Source: Flavobacteriaceae bacterium (GTDB lineage Bacteria > Bacteroidota > Bacteroidia > Flavobacteriales > Flavobacteriaceae). Taken from it: a DNA stretch of 43,006 nt. The number at the start of each line of letters is the position of its first letter. The stretch's first letter is position 1. This document shows positions 24,507 to 33,922 of this stretch, piece by piece. The translations under genes were made by a program, and so were the position numbers. The stretch spans positions 1 to 43,006 of the forward strand of contig QXYU01000004.1 in NCBI GenBank assembly GCA_009886755.1, written 5' to 3'. Under the pieces are notes generated by a model. It was not told the DNA's origin and made no database searches. It saw only the letters and a program-made list of their open reading frames with translations.

Positions 24507-24805
24507 TTTATGTCTTTTATATGTTTTTTGATTTTTCAGCAAATAATAAACTGTTGTTCAATGATTAAATCATCAAGAGTAGCATTCAATGGGTTTTGCA
24601 AGAGATTGGCTAAACCAATGAACCAAATTTGCTTTAAGAATGGACTGCAATCGAAATATGTTGGGTAATAATCGTAGGTATGTCATAAAGAAGAACAGAT
24701 TTGGGTACCGTCTTTTCAAAAGTAATAAAAAAAACAGCATAGGGGGGACAGGAGAAAAAAGCAGGGGAACTGAATGCTTTTTTTAAGGAAAGAAGACGTG
24801 TTGGT
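24507..24805. other. Intergenic stretch without a supported gene
   Basis: A 64-codon frame on the plus strand (24474-24668) overlaps the half-site and resembles nothing I know. Apart from the hairpin at 24755-24783 no feature can be supported. Confidence 0.55.
24755..24783 (-). terminator. Possible terminator of prfB
   Basis: AAAAAAGCA (24755-24763) pairs with TGCTTTTTT (24775-24783) around an 11-nt loop, 23 nt past the prfB stop. On the minus strand the second arm ends in a T run, but the stem is mostly A-T pairs. Confidence 0.45.
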
Positions 24806-25904
24806 TTACTCCGTTTTCGATTGTCCGTTATACATCAAAAAACCTTTGAGAAAAGCGTCCAATTGCCCGTCCATCACTCCGTCCACATCGGCGGTTTCCA
24901 CCTGAGAACGCACGTCTTTGACTAGCTTGTACGGATGCATGACATAGTTGCGAATCTGGGACCCCCATTCGATTTTTTTCTTAGAGGCTTCAATCTCGCT
25001 ACGGGCGGCACGTTTCTTTTCCATTTCCAATTCATACAACTGCGATTTGAGCAATTGCATAGCCTTGTTTTTGTTTTCCAATTGGGAGCGGGTTTCGGAG
25101 TTTTCAATCATAATCCCACTGGGATGGTGACGCAACCGGACGGCCGTTTCCACTTTGTTTACGTTTTGCCCCCCGGCGCCGCTGGAACGCATGGTTTCCC
25201 AAGAGATTTCCGCAGGGTTTACTTGAATTTCAATTCTTTCATCCACCAATGGATATACATAAACTGAAGCAAAAGAAGTGTGTCGTTTGGCATTGGAATC
25301 AAAAGGGGAAATACGAACCAAGCGGTGCACGCCATTTTCACCTTTTAACCAGCCAAAACCATAGTCGCCCTGAAATTCCAAGGTAACCGTTTTGATCCCA
25401 GCCACATCACCTCCTTGATGATTCAGTTCCCGAACTTTATAACCCTTTTTTTCACCCCACATCAGATACATACGCATCAGCATGGCGGCCCAGTCGCAGC
25501 TTTCCGTTCCACCGGCTCCGGCGGTGATTTGTAATACGGCATGGAGCGGATCGCTTTGGTCCGAAAGCATATTGCGAAACTCTAGGGCTTCCAAGGCTTC
25601 GATAAGTTGTTTATACAATAGGTCTATTTCGGCTTCGCTGGCTTCTCCAGCTTTGTGAAATTCCATCAGTACTTCCAAATCCTCCGTTTGGGATAGGATA
25701 CTTTCATAGTCTTGCACCCATTTTTTGAGGCTTCGCAAGTTTTTCATGTGTTGCTCGGCCTCAGCAGGCTGGTTCCAGAAATCAGGGGCTAAGGTTTTTT
25801 CTTCCTGATTGGTTATTTCAATGCGTTTGGCATCAATGTCAAAGATACCTCCTTAACGCACCCAGGCGCTCCATTAGTGACTTCAGTTGCTCGTTTTGAA
25901 CCAT
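24806..25904 (-). CDS. prfB: Peptide chain release factor 2, with programmed +1 frameshift
   Basis: Release factor 2 ends translation at UGA and UAA. The gene starts at the ATG at 25904 (MVQNEQLKSLMERLGALRRYL), meets an in-frame TGA at 25841-25839, and continues after a +1 shift at GAC (25840), giving 365 residues in total. The later part shows the SPF motif in RISPFDSNAKRHTSF, which reads the stop codon, and SGAGGQNVNKVET with the GGQ catalytic loop. Reading only from the internal ATG at 25747 would miss the N-terminal helices. The gene is autoregulated: low RF2 favours the shift. Confidence 0.95.
25838..25853 (-). promoter_or_regulatory. prfB programmed frameshift site
   Basis: On the minus strand AGGAGG (25853-25848) precedes TAT CTT TGA C. 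The anti-ribosomal AGGAGG three bases before CTT TGA C is the known stimulator; the usual bacterial form is AGGGGG TAT CTT TGA C. This is one of the few strong Shine-Dalgarno-like sequences in the window. Confidence 0.93.
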
Positions 25905-26111
25905 TGAAAATGTTTTTACAAACATACTTTATTTGCCCGTTACTATGGCTTGAAAAAGGGTCACGCCTTCGCATTTTACTAACAATTTTAGTTTCTTATT
26001 TCCAAGACGGTGAACAGAAGACATTGCCGGTGAATGCTTTTAGTACGATCTCTATCGAGCAGGTATCAGAGATGACTAATAATTTTATAGCTTTAGGAAA
26101 AAATTTCATTT

Positions 26112-28553
26112 ATGGGAGCTCGACAAATCCTTGCGATTATCTTTTCTTTATTTCTAACGGTTGGTTTTGCTAAGCAAAAGAAACATCATCTTTATCGGAA
26201 AGCCAAAGCCGAAAAAAAGGCAGAATCTGCGCTTCCTTTCAAAGGCTTTTTCAACTTTAAGTATGAAACCACTAAAGATCAGATACTACTGGAGATTTCC
26301 GATTTAGAAAAAGAATTCCTTTATGTAAACAGCCTTTCCGAGGGGATCGGCAGTAACGATATTGGTCTGGACAGGGGGCAGCTGGGCAGACGACGGATTG
26401 TTAAATTTCAGAAAGCAGGGAATAAACTATTATTGGTTCAGCCGAACTATAAATATCGAGCCACTACAGACAATGCATTGGAGAAAAAGTCGGTGCAACA
26501 AGCTTTTGCCAAGTCGGTTCTTTTTGGATTTCCTATTGTCAAGAAAAAAGAGGGTTCTTATTGGATTGACCTTACGCCCTTTTTAAAACAAGATGCGCAT
26601 GGGGTAGCCCAGCGATTAAAATTGAGCAAACAAGGAACCTATAAGTTGGATCAAAGTCGTTCTGCTTTATCATTGGATCGAACCAAGGCTTTTCCTAAAA
26701 ATATTGAGTTTGAAGTGTTGCTTACGTTTACCGGCAAGCCAGAAGGAAATTGGGTATCGAGTGTCACGCCAAGCCCGGAGGCAGTCACAGTTCAGCAGCA
26801 TCATTCTTTTATCGAATTGCCGGATGCAAATTACCAACCCCGTCGATTTGATCCACGGGCTGGGGTCAACGCCCTCCGATATTATGACTATGCCACTCCA
26901 GTAGAAGAGACAACACTACAAGAGCTGATTGTTCGCCATCGTTTGGAGAAAAAAGATCCCAACGCGGCTGTCAGCGAAGCTGTGGAGCCGATTGTCTATT
27001 ATTTGGACAATGGAACCCCAGAACCGGTGCGTTCCGCACTTTTGGAAGGAGGACGTTGGTGGAATCAAGCCTTTAAATCCATCGGTTATCAAAATGCTTT
27101 TCAAGTCAAAATACTTCCAGATGATGCGGATCCCTTAGACGTGCGTTACAATGTCATTCAGTGGGTACATCGTTCCACTAGAGGATGGAGTTATGGGAGT
27201 AGCGTGGTCGATCCTCGTACGGGAGAGATCATCAAAGGGCATGTCAGTTTGGGAAGCCTCCGAATTCGTCAAGATTATATGATTGCCCTAGGGTTAACAG
27301 AGGCTCCTTTTGAAGGGGGTGTCCGCAATCCAGCCATGTTGGAAATGGCATTGGCCCGAATCCGACAGCTTTCCGCACATGAAATAGGGCATACTTTAGG
27401 CTTTGCGCATAATTTTGCTGCTAGCACAAAAGACAGAGCCTCCGTAATGGATTATCCCCACCCATTATTGGAACTGAAGGATGGGAAAATATCCTATGAA
27501 CAAGCCTATGACATAGGGATAGGAGTGTGGGATAAGGTGAGTGTTGCCTATGCCTATAGCGATTTTGCCGAAGGTACCGATGAATCACAGGCTTTAACCA
27601 CACTGTTGAATGATAGTGAAAAAGCGGGCCTTCCTTTTATTAGCGATCAAGACGCACGCCCCCTAGGAGGAGCGCATCCCAAGGCGCATCTATGGGATAA
27701 TGGAGCCAGCCCGACAGAAGAGCTGGAAAAATTACTCGCCATTCGTGCTGTGGCGTTGGATCAATTGGGGTTGGATCACTTGCAAGAGGGAGAAACATAC
27801 AGCACCCTTGAAGATCGTCTTGTGCCGATCTATTTGCTGCATCGCTACCAGATAGAAGCGGTAAGCAAGCTTATCGGAGGATTGTCTTATGCGTATGCTG
27901 TCAAGGGTCCTATACGCTACGAAGCCAAAGCTGTGGCAGCAGAATTTCAAAAGGAAGCACTAGCCGCCTTTCTAGGGAGCCTTGAACCTCAAAAACTATT
28001 GTTACCCGAAAAACTTCACACACTATTGCCCCCTCGATCTTTTGGGAATAGCCGTGGTAGAGAAAATTTTAAAAGCCAAACAGGAGTTGCTTTTGATCAC
28101 CTGAATTTGGCTCAAACACTTGCTGAAGTACAGTTCTCATTATTGTTTCATCCCGAGCGTGTAAATCGTTTGATACAGCAAAAGGGCTTTGACGCAACTC
28201 AGCTCGGATTTACCGATTTATTGGATGCTGTTCAGGCTGAGATATTTGATCAAACGTATGAAACTCCGGCTGAGAGAAAAATTCAACAATTACTACAAAA
28301 TAAAGTCGTTAATCAACTGATTAATTTTTATTTGAATAAAGAGGTATACCCTCAGGTTTCAGCCCATTCCAATGCTTTTCTTGAGCGTATTTCCAAGGCA
28401 GGAAATGCCAGGGAAGCCACGATTTTTGCGAGCTATTTAGGGCGTAAAATCGATCAATTTTTTGCAAATCCTATGACTTTTAAATCCAACCGAACTCCTC
28501 AAATTCCCGATGGTTCTCCAATCGGTTCTTACCAATGCAACTCGATCAATTGA
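26112..28553 (+). CDS. Zinc-dependent metalloprotease (DUF5117/DUF5118 type)
   Basis: The 813-residue secreted protein has a signal peptide (about 1-20, TVGFAK) and the metzincin-like site HEIGHTLGFAHN (His423, Glu424, His427, His433), followed by a Met-turn-like VMDYPHP. The flanking regions are typical of the large Bacteroidota proteases of this type: an N-terminal part with FLYVNSLSEGIGSNDIGLDRG and RIVKFQKAG, and a helical C-terminal part. Length is about normal. The substrate is unknown. A prolyl-oligopeptidase lipoprotein gene follows 4 nt after the stop, suggesting a peptide-degrading operon. The 207 nt upstream to prfB hold no other supported gene. Confidence 0.92.
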   Translation: MGARQILAIIFSLFLTVGFAKQKKHHLYRKAKAEKKAESALPFKGFFNFKYETTKDQILLEISDLEKEFLYVNSLSEGIGSNDIGLDRGQLGRRRIVKFQKAGNKLLLVQPNYKYRATTDNALEKKSVQQAFAKSVLFGFPIVKKKEGSYWIDLTPFLKQDAHGVAQRLKLSKQGTYKLDQSRSALSLDRTKAFPKNIEFEVLLTFTGKPEGNWVSSVTPSPEAVTVQQHHSFIELPDANYQPRRFDPRAGVNALRYYDYATPVEETTLQELIVRHRLEKKDPNAAVSEAVEPIVYYLDNGTPEPVRSALLEGGRWWNQAFKSIGYQNAFQVKILPDDADPLDVRYNVIQWVHRSTRGWSYGSSVVDPRTGEIIKGHVSLGSLRIRQDYMIALGLTEAPFEGGVRNPAMLEMALARIRQLSAHEIGHTLGFAHNFAASTKDRASVMDYPHPLLELKDGKISYEQAYDIGIGVWDKVSVAYAYSDFAEGTDESQALTTLLNDSEKAGLPFISDQDARPLGGAHPKAHLWDNGASPTEELEKLLAIRAVALDQLGLDHLQEGETYSTLEDRLVPIYLLHRYQIEAVSKLIGGLSYAYAVKGPIRYEAKAVAAEFQKEALAAFLGSLEPQKLLLPEKLHTLLPPRSFGNSRGRENFKSQTGVAFDHLNLAQTLAEVQFSLLFHPERVNRLIQQKGFDATQLGFTDLLDAVQAEIFDQTYETPAERKIQQLLQNKVVNQLINFYLNKEVYPQVSAHSNAFLERISKAGNAREATIFASYLGRKIDQFFANPMTFKSNRTPQIPDGSPIGSYQCNSIN

Positions 28554-28557
28554 CCTT

Positions 28558-30693
28558 ATGATGAACTTTACAACGAAACTATTAATCTGCTCGGGCATCG
28601 TATTTTTGATGTCGTGCGAATCCAACAACAAAATGACCCCACCAGAAAATCTAATCCCACCCATAGCGGACAAAATCGAATACCAACACAAAATTCATGA
28701 CGATATCCGTATGGATCCCTTTTTCTGGTTGCGTGAGCGCGACAATCCAGAAGTAATCGACTATCTGGAACGTGAAAATGACTATTACGATAAAATGACA
28801 GCCCATACCCAGCCAGTGAAGGAAGAACTGTATGAGGAAATGAAGGCTCGCATCAAAGAAGACGATACCTCGGTTCCTTACTTCTACAATGGTTATTGGT
28901 ATATCACCCGCTATGAAAAGGGAATGGACTATCCCATTTATACCCGTAAGAAAGACTCTTTAACGGCCACGGAGGAAATTTTATTTGACTGCAACCAAAT
29001 GGCCGAGGGAGAGGATTACTTCCAATTGGGAGGCATCAACGTTAGCCCTGACAATACCAAAGTGGCTTTTGGTTTGGATTTGGTCTCTCGTCGTCAGTAC
29101 AAGATCTACATCAAAGATTTGAAAACCCAAAAAATTCTGGACACGGAATTGGAGAATACTACGGGGGGAAGTGTATGGGACGCTTCGGGACGATACCTCT
29201 TTCATACCCATAAAGACCCGGAAACCTTGCGAACGGAATTGATCTATCGGCACGATATGCAGGCTCCGAAAGCAGAGGATGTTCTTGTTTATCATGAAAA
29301 GGATTCTACGTTTTCAGTCGGGATTGGATTGTCCAAATCCAGAAAATACATCAATATATATTCCTACAGCACGCTTACTTCAGAACAACGTTTCTTGGAA
29401 GCCGACAAACCATTGGGGGAATTTCAGTTGATTCAAAAACGAATACGAGGCCTTGAATATTCTGCTTCTCATTTCCAAGATTCGCTCTATATCACCACCA
29501 ATGCTGATGGTGCAGACAACTTTAAGGTTGTCAAAACATCACTTGCAAAACCATCAAAAAAGCATTGGAAAGACTGGATACCATTTGATAAGGAGGTTCT
29601 TATCGAAGATTTAGAGTTGTTTCAAGACTATTGGGTGCTCACCACTCGTACTAACGGATTGACACAAATTAAGATCTCTCGATGGGATGGAACGCAAAGC
29701 TATTATTTGCCGATGGAAGGGGAGACCTACACGGCTTACACGGGGTACAATCCTCAATTTGACACTCAAAAACTTCGTTACGCTTACAATTCTCTAAAAA
29801 CACCAAGCTCCGTATTTGAATACGATATGCAGCACAAAACACAGGAGGTTTTAAAAACACAGCAAGTGATGGATGCCCAATTTGACCCAGCGAATTTCCG
29901 CGAAGAGCGTATATGGGCCTTAGCAAGAGACGGGGCAAAAGTCCCCATCTCTATGATCTATCACAAGGATACCAAGCCAGGGGTCAACACTCCTTTGCTG
30001 CAATATGCGTATGGGTCTTATGGGAACACTATTGATCCCAATTTTTCTTCTACACGCCTAAGCCTTCTGGATCGAGGGTTTGTGTATGCCATCGCCCACA
30101 TACGTGGCGGAGAGTATATGGGGCGCGACTGGTATGAAAAGGGCAAGCTCTTGTACAAGAAAAATACATTCAACGACTTTGTGGATTGTTCCAAATACCT
30201 GATTGAAAAAAAATACACCTCAGCCGAGCATTTGTATGCCTATGGCGGATCTGCAGGAGGCTTGTTGATGGGAGCTGTAATCAATCAAGCACCGGAACTT
30301 TATCGGGGCGTTATTGCCGCTGTTCCTTTTGTTGATGTTGTTACGACCATGCTGGATGATTCCATTCCTCTGACCACCTATGAGTATGACGAATGGGGCG
30401 ATCCCAACCAAAAGAAGTACTACGACTATATGAAGTCCTATTCTCCTTACGATCAGGTGAGCCGTCAGTCCTATCCGAATCTATTAGTCACCACGGGGTA
30501 TCATGATTCGCAAGTTCAGTATTGGGAACCCGCCAAATGGATTGCTATGTTACGAGATAAAAAAAAGGATTCAAATCTATTATTCTTACACACTAATATG
30601 AAAGCAGGCCATGGAGGTGCTTCTGGGCGGTATAGCTATTTGAAGGAATTGGCAGATAAATATGCCTTCTTGCTCCAACTAGAGACTGAGTAG
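28558..30693 (+). CDS. S9-family prolyl oligopeptidase (oligopeptidase B-like) lipoprotein
   Basis: The 711-residue protein starts at 28558 with a lipoprotein signal (FLMSCES, Cys near 20). Earlier in-frame starts lie in the preceding gene. The beta-propeller (about residues 60-440; MDPFFWLRERDNPEVIDYLE opens the fold) precedes the alpha/beta-hydrolase domain with the triad Ser565 in YGGSAGG, Asp650 in GYHDSQVQYWEP and His685 in GHGG. Oligopeptidase B cleaves short peptides after basic residues. The context with the zinc protease points to envelope peptide degradation. Confidence 0.94.
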   Translation: MMNFTTKLLICSGIVFLMSCESNNKMTPPENLIPPIADKIEYQHKIHDDIRMDPFFWLRERDNPEVIDYLERENDYYDKMTAHTQPVKEELYEEMKARIKEDDTSVPYFYNGYWYITRYEKGMDYPIYTRKKDSLTATEEILFDCNQMAEGEDYFQLGGINVSPDNTKVAFGLDLVSRRQYKIYIKDLKTQKILDTELENTTGGSVWDASGRYLFHTHKDPETLRTELIYRHDMQAPKAEDVLVYHEKDSTFSVGIGLSKSRKYINIYSYSTLTSEQRFLEADKPLGEFQLIQKRIRGLEYSASHFQDSLYITTNADGADNFKVVKTSLAKPSKKHWKDWIPFDKEVLIEDLELFQDYWVLTTRTNGLTQIKISRWDGTQSYYLPMEGETYTAYTGYNPQFDTQKLRYAYNSLKTPSSVFEYDMQHKTQEVLKTQQVMDAQFDPANFREERIWALARDGAKVPISMIYHKDTKPGVNTPLLQYAYGSYGNTIDPNFSSTRLSLLDRGFVYAIAHIRGGEYMGRDWYEKGKLLYKKNTFNDFVDCSKYLIEKKYTSAEHLYAYGGSAGGLLMGAVINQAPELYRGVIAAVPFVDVVTTMLDDSIPLTTYEYDEWGDPNQKKYYDYMKSYSPYDQVSRQSYPNLLVTTGYHDSQVQYWEPAKWIAMLRDKKKDSNLLFLHTNMKAGHGGASGRYSYLKELADKYAFLLQLETE

Positions 30694-30710
30694 AAAAGTC
30701 ATTTTTTTTG

Positions 30711-30718
30711 TAAATTTG
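30711..30718 (+). promoter_or_regulatory. -7 promoter box for the sulfonolipid-type gene pair
   Basis: TAAATTTG matches TAnnTTTG exactly, 39 nt before the GTG start at 30757. The expected -33 element is hidden in a T run, so spacing cannot be judged. Confidence 0.45.
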
Positions 30719-30756
30719 TACAACCAAAGGCGTATGCCAATTTAAATTTATTTCGG

Positions 30757-31773
30757 GTGAGCGTATACAATTCGATTTTAGAGCTGGTTGGAAATACCCC
30801 GATGATTCGGCTCAACAAAGTAACGAAAGACTTCCCCGGTCAATACTTCACGAAATTTGAGGCTTTCAATCCCGGTCATTCCAACAAGGATCGAATAGCA
30901 ATTCACATCATTGAGGAAGCCGAAAAATCAGGCTTACTGAAACCGGGAATCACCATCATTGAAACAACCTCAGGAAATACGGGCTTTAGCTTGGCAATGG
31001 TATGTCAAATTAAAGGCTACCGATGCATTTTGGCCGTAACTTCCAAGTCTTCTAAAGACAAAATCGAAATGCTTCGCTCCCTTGGAGCAAAAGTCTATGT
31101 ATGCCCGGCCAATGTAAAAGCTGACGATCCACGATCCTATTTTCAAGTTGCCAAGCGGCTGCATAACGAAATAAAAGATTCGATTTATATCAATCAGTAT
31201 TTCAATCATTTAAACACAGAGGCCCACTACCTGACCACAGGGCCTGAGATTTGGAAACAAACGGAAGGTAAAATCACCCATTTGGTGGCCAGTAGCGGAA
31301 CGGGTGGAACCATTTCGGGATCCGCACGCTATTTGAAAGAGCAGAATCCTGATATCCAAATTGTTGGTGTAGATGCCTACGGTTCTGTGCTAAAAAAATA
31401 CCATGAAACAGGAGAATTGGATACCAATGAAATTTATCCCTATCGTATAGAAGGATTGGGTAAAAATTTGATTCCCACAGCTACCGATTTTGATGCGATT
31501 GATCATTTTGAAAAGGTCACCGACGAGGACAGTGCTCATTCGGCACGGGAGATTTCTCAAACGGAAGGGATGTTTGTCGGATATACATCCGGTGCGGCTC
31601 TTCAAGCGGTAAAACAATTGAATGAAGAGCATTATTTTGATAGCGACAGTTATGTAGTTATCATTTTCCCAGATCATGGCTCCAAATATGTAAGTAAAAT
31701 CTACAATGAAGAGTGGATGGTTGCGCAAGGTTTTTTAGATACCGTTCACAGCAATACCGAAAATGAAGTTTGA
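30757..31773 (+). CDS. Cysteine-synthase-family PLP enzyme, candidate cysteate synthase
   Basis: The 338-residue fold-type II PLP enzyme has the lysine in [10 protein letters not shown] (Lys44), the substrate loop [10 protein letters not shown] (71-80) and the phosphate loop [12 protein letters not shown] (179-190). Cysteine synthases and cystathionine beta-synthases share these. It lacks the CBS regulatory domains. The gene directly precedes an alpha-oxoamine synthase (21 nt). In Capnocytophaga and other Bacteroidota such a pair makes capnine: a cysteate synthase (CapA) joins phosphoserine and sulfite, and CapB condenses cysteate with a fatty acyl thioester. A plain cysteine synthase remains possible. 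The start codon is GTG. Confidence 0.85.
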   Translation: MSVYNSILELVGNTPMIRLNKVTKDFPGQYFTKFEAFNPGHSNKDRIAIHIIEEAEKSGLLKPGITIIETTSGNTGFSLAMVCQIKGYRCILAVTSKSSKDKIEMLRSLGAKVYVCPANVKADDPRSYFQVAKRLHNEIKDSIYINQYFNHLNTEAHYLTTGPEIWKQTEGKITHLVASSGTGGTISGSARYLKEQNPDIQIVGVDAYGSVLKKYHETGELDTNEIYPYRIEGLGKNLIPTATDFDAIDHFEKVTDEDSAHSAREISQTEGMFVGYTSGAALQAVKQLNEEHYFDSDSYVVIIFPDHGSKYVSKIYNEEWMVAQGFLDTVHSNTENEV

Positions 31774-31794
31774 TTTGAGAGTAAAACAGTAACT

Positions 31795-33045
31795 ATGAAA
31801 GATTTATTCGATAGAATACTTGCCAATAAAGGCCCTTTAGGAAAATGGGCCGATCAAGCAGAAGGTTATTTTGTATTCCCCAAATTGGAGGGGCCTATTT
31901 CCAATCGAATGAAATTCCAAGGGAAAGAGGTGGTCACATGGAGTGTCAATGACTATTTGGGCTTGGCCAATCATCCGGAAGTTCGTGAGATTGATGCGCA
32001 AGCAGCAGCTGAATATGGTTCTGCCTACCCAATGGGAGCTCGAATGATGTCCGGTCACACGGAACTCCACGAACAGCTCGAAAACGAGTTGGCCACTTTT
32101 GTAGACAAAGAAGCAGCTTATTTGCTGAATTTCGGATACCAAGGGATTCTTTCCACCATAGACACCTTAGTCTCTAAAAACGATGTTATCGTATATGATG
32201 TCGATGCACATGCCTGTATTATCGATGGTGTTCGTTTGCATTTGGGCAAGCGTTTTACCTATAAACACAATGACGTTGAAAGTTTGGAAAAAAACTTGGT
32301 GCGCGCCACCAAAGTGGCAGAAAAAACCGGAGGCGGGATTTTGGTAATCTCTGAGGGGGTTTTTGGTATGCGTGGGGAGCAAGGCCGATTAAAGGAAATA
32401 GCCGCACTCAAAGGCAAATACAATTTCCGTTTTTTGGTGGACGATGCGCACGGTTTTGGAACATTGGGTAAAAATGGTGCTGGAGCAGGAGTAGCGCAGG
32501 GGATACAAGACGAGATAGATGTTTACTTTGCCACCTTTGCCAAATCCATGGCTTCTACGGGTGCCTTTATCGCTGCCGATCGTGAAATCATCAATTTCTT
32601 AAAGTACAATATGCGTTCCCAAATGTTTGCAAAGTCTTTGCAGATGGTTTTGGTCAAAGGGGCATTAAAACGATTGGATATGTTACGCAATCGCCCTGAA
32701 ATCATGGCGAAGCTATGGGAAAACGTGGATGCCTTGCAGTCAGGACTCAAGGAACGAGGTTTTGATATCGGATCAACGCAAAGTTGTGTAACCCCTGTCT
32801 ATCTTAAAGGCTCCATTCCCGAGGCAATGGTCTTGGTTCGTGACTTGCGTGAAAATTTTGGTGTTTTTTGCTCTATCGTAGTATATCCGGTAATACCTAA
32901 GGGCCTTATTCTATTACGTTTGATCCCCACAGCTTCCCACAATTTGGAAGATGTAGCCATTACGCTTGAAGCTTTTTCCAGCATTCGAGAACGTCTAGAG
33001 AGTGGTGTTTATAAACGCCAGTCCGAAGCGATTCAATCGGTATAG
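31795..33045 (+). CDS. Alpha-oxoamine synthase, candidate cysteate acyltransferase
   Basis: The 416-residue PLP enzyme is of the KBL/SPT/8-amino-7-oxononanoate synthase family: WSVNDYLGLANHPEV, DVDAHACIIDG, DDAHGFGTLG with Asp217 and His219, and the PLP lysine Lys250 in TFAKSMAST. Family members condense an amino acid with an acyl thioester with loss of CO2. With the cysteine-synthase-like gene before it, the best guess is the sulfonolipid (capnine) enzyme CapB/SulA; serine palmitoyltransferase or 2-amino-3-ketobutyrate ligase are alternatives. The tail ESGVYKRQSEAIQSV is repeated in decayed form at 34378-34420. Confidence 0.87.
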   Translation: MKDLFDRILANKGPLGKWADQAEGYFVFPKLEGPISNRMKFQGKEVVTWSVNDYLGLANHPEVREIDAQAAAEYGSAYPMGARMMSGHTELHEQLENELATFVDKEAAYLLNFGYQGILSTIDTLVSKNDVIVYDVDAHACIIDGVRLHLGKRFTYKHNDVESLEKNLVRATKVAEKTGGGILVISEGVFGMRGEQGRLKEIAALKGKYNFRFLVDDAHGFGTLGKNGAGAGVAQGIQDEIDVYFATFAKSMASTGAFIAADREIINFLKYNMRSQMFAKSLQMVLVKGALKRLDMLRNRPEIMAKLWENVDALQSGLKERGFDIGSTQSCVTPVYLKGSIPEAMVLVRDLRENFGVFCSIVVYPVIPKGLILLRLIPTASHNLEDVAITLEAFSSIRERLESGVYKRQSEAIQSV

Positions 33046-33057
33046 GGTATTCGTTCA
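32950..33057 (+). repeat. Direct repeat copy 1 (acyltransferase 3' end plus vestigial dnaN tail)
   Basis: The segment is the last 31 codons plus stop of the acyltransferase gene, followed by TATTCGTTCAG, which resembles the end of dnaN (TTATTCGTTTAG). It matches 34329-34436 at 91 of 108 positions without gaps. Confidence 0.8.
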
Positions 33058-33066
33058 GTAGGGCAG

Positions 33067-33200
33067 GGATAAAGGTCTTGTATATGAAAAGTAGCGGATT
33101 TTTAGATACTTACTTTTCCATTTTACATAGCCCTTCTCTTTTTGTGAATACTATCATTTTATCACTTAAACCTCATTACTTATACACCGCTTGGCTATCG
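33067..33200. repeat. Cassette-type imperfect palindrome D
   Basis: The left arm contains TTGTATATGAAAAGTAGCGG (from 33078), nearly identical to arms at 23084 and 23867. The right arm (CATTACTTATACACCGCTTG, from 33174) is its imperfect complement. On the minus strand the site begins within the stop region of the DUF6090 gene (TAG at 33197-33195), so gene and palindrome form one unit. Confidence 0.6.
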
Positions 33201-33922
33201 TTTTTGCTTTTGTAAATCGCTAAAATCCTCCAATATTGACTCGGAAATTAAATCAATGTATTTGAGAGTAGTAACGTAATTGTCCTTGCTATACATTGAA
33301 TATAGTCTAACATCATTTTGATACTCTGTACTTGTCAAGAAATGTTTAATTCTTTCCGCTTCGTTAGTCAAATCCCTTGGTTCTGAAAACCAGTCATATT
33401 TTGAGCCCACCTTTCGTGCATTCTATGATTGAAGTTTTCCATAACCAACTCATATCTTTCATTTAGAGGTACTATTTGGTCATACAATACATTAAGTTTT
33501 AGCATAATTGAATCATATTTAGGCTTGGTTTGTCCCAAATAGTTTTTTAGTTTGAAATATCTGCTCTTCTCTATTTTTAGTGAAGAATAAAAATTTATTA
33601 GTGTCAATAAATCCTTATTGCTTTTATAATCTTCAAAATTCAGTTTTCGCTCCTTTACTAACTTAATAAACGAGTCTCTTTCTTCATACCATTTTATTCG
33701 AGGCTTAAGGTTGTCTCTATTATTTTCCAGATTTGTCTGTATTTCTAAAAAAACGTTTTCTATTGTTTTGTTGGTTTTCTGTTTTTCATTCCAATTATTT
33801 AGCTGAATGGCTATGAAGATTCCTATCGTAACAATTAGAATCTCCCCAATCACATAAATTAAATATTTCCCTATTGCGTCACTTCTTATCAACTTTTTTC
33901 TTATTTGATTAAATAATCCCAA
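33195..33922 (-). pseudogene. DUF6090 family gene with a frameshift
   Basis: The first part (TTG at 33922 to TGA at 33368) begins GLFNQIRKKLIRSDAIGKYL and shows the DUF6090 signature: a short basic N terminus, one membrane segment (LIYVIGEILIVTIGIFIAIQ), then LNNWNEKQK and a helical part. It ends in MTGFQNQGI, which does not fit. In another frame the sequence goes on as KYDWFSEPRDLTNEAERIKH to a TAG at 33195. Adding one base in the A run at 33399-33402 joins both into about 242 residues, the usual length. Function of the family is unknown. It is A+T-rich and lies in the inserted segment. Confidence 0.75.

Noticed and set aside
24474-24668. A 64-codon plus-strand frame after the methyltransferase gene
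   Set aside because: It starts in a palindrome half-site and shows no recognisable pattern or promoter.
24806-25904. prfB as a pseudogene with an early stop
   Set aside because: The TGA lies in the exact context of the known RF2 programmed frameshift.
25877-26173. A 98-codon plus-strand frame between prfB and the metalloprotease gene
   Set aside because: It begins inside the antisense of prfB, runs into the signal peptide region of the metalloprotease in another frame, and resembles no family.
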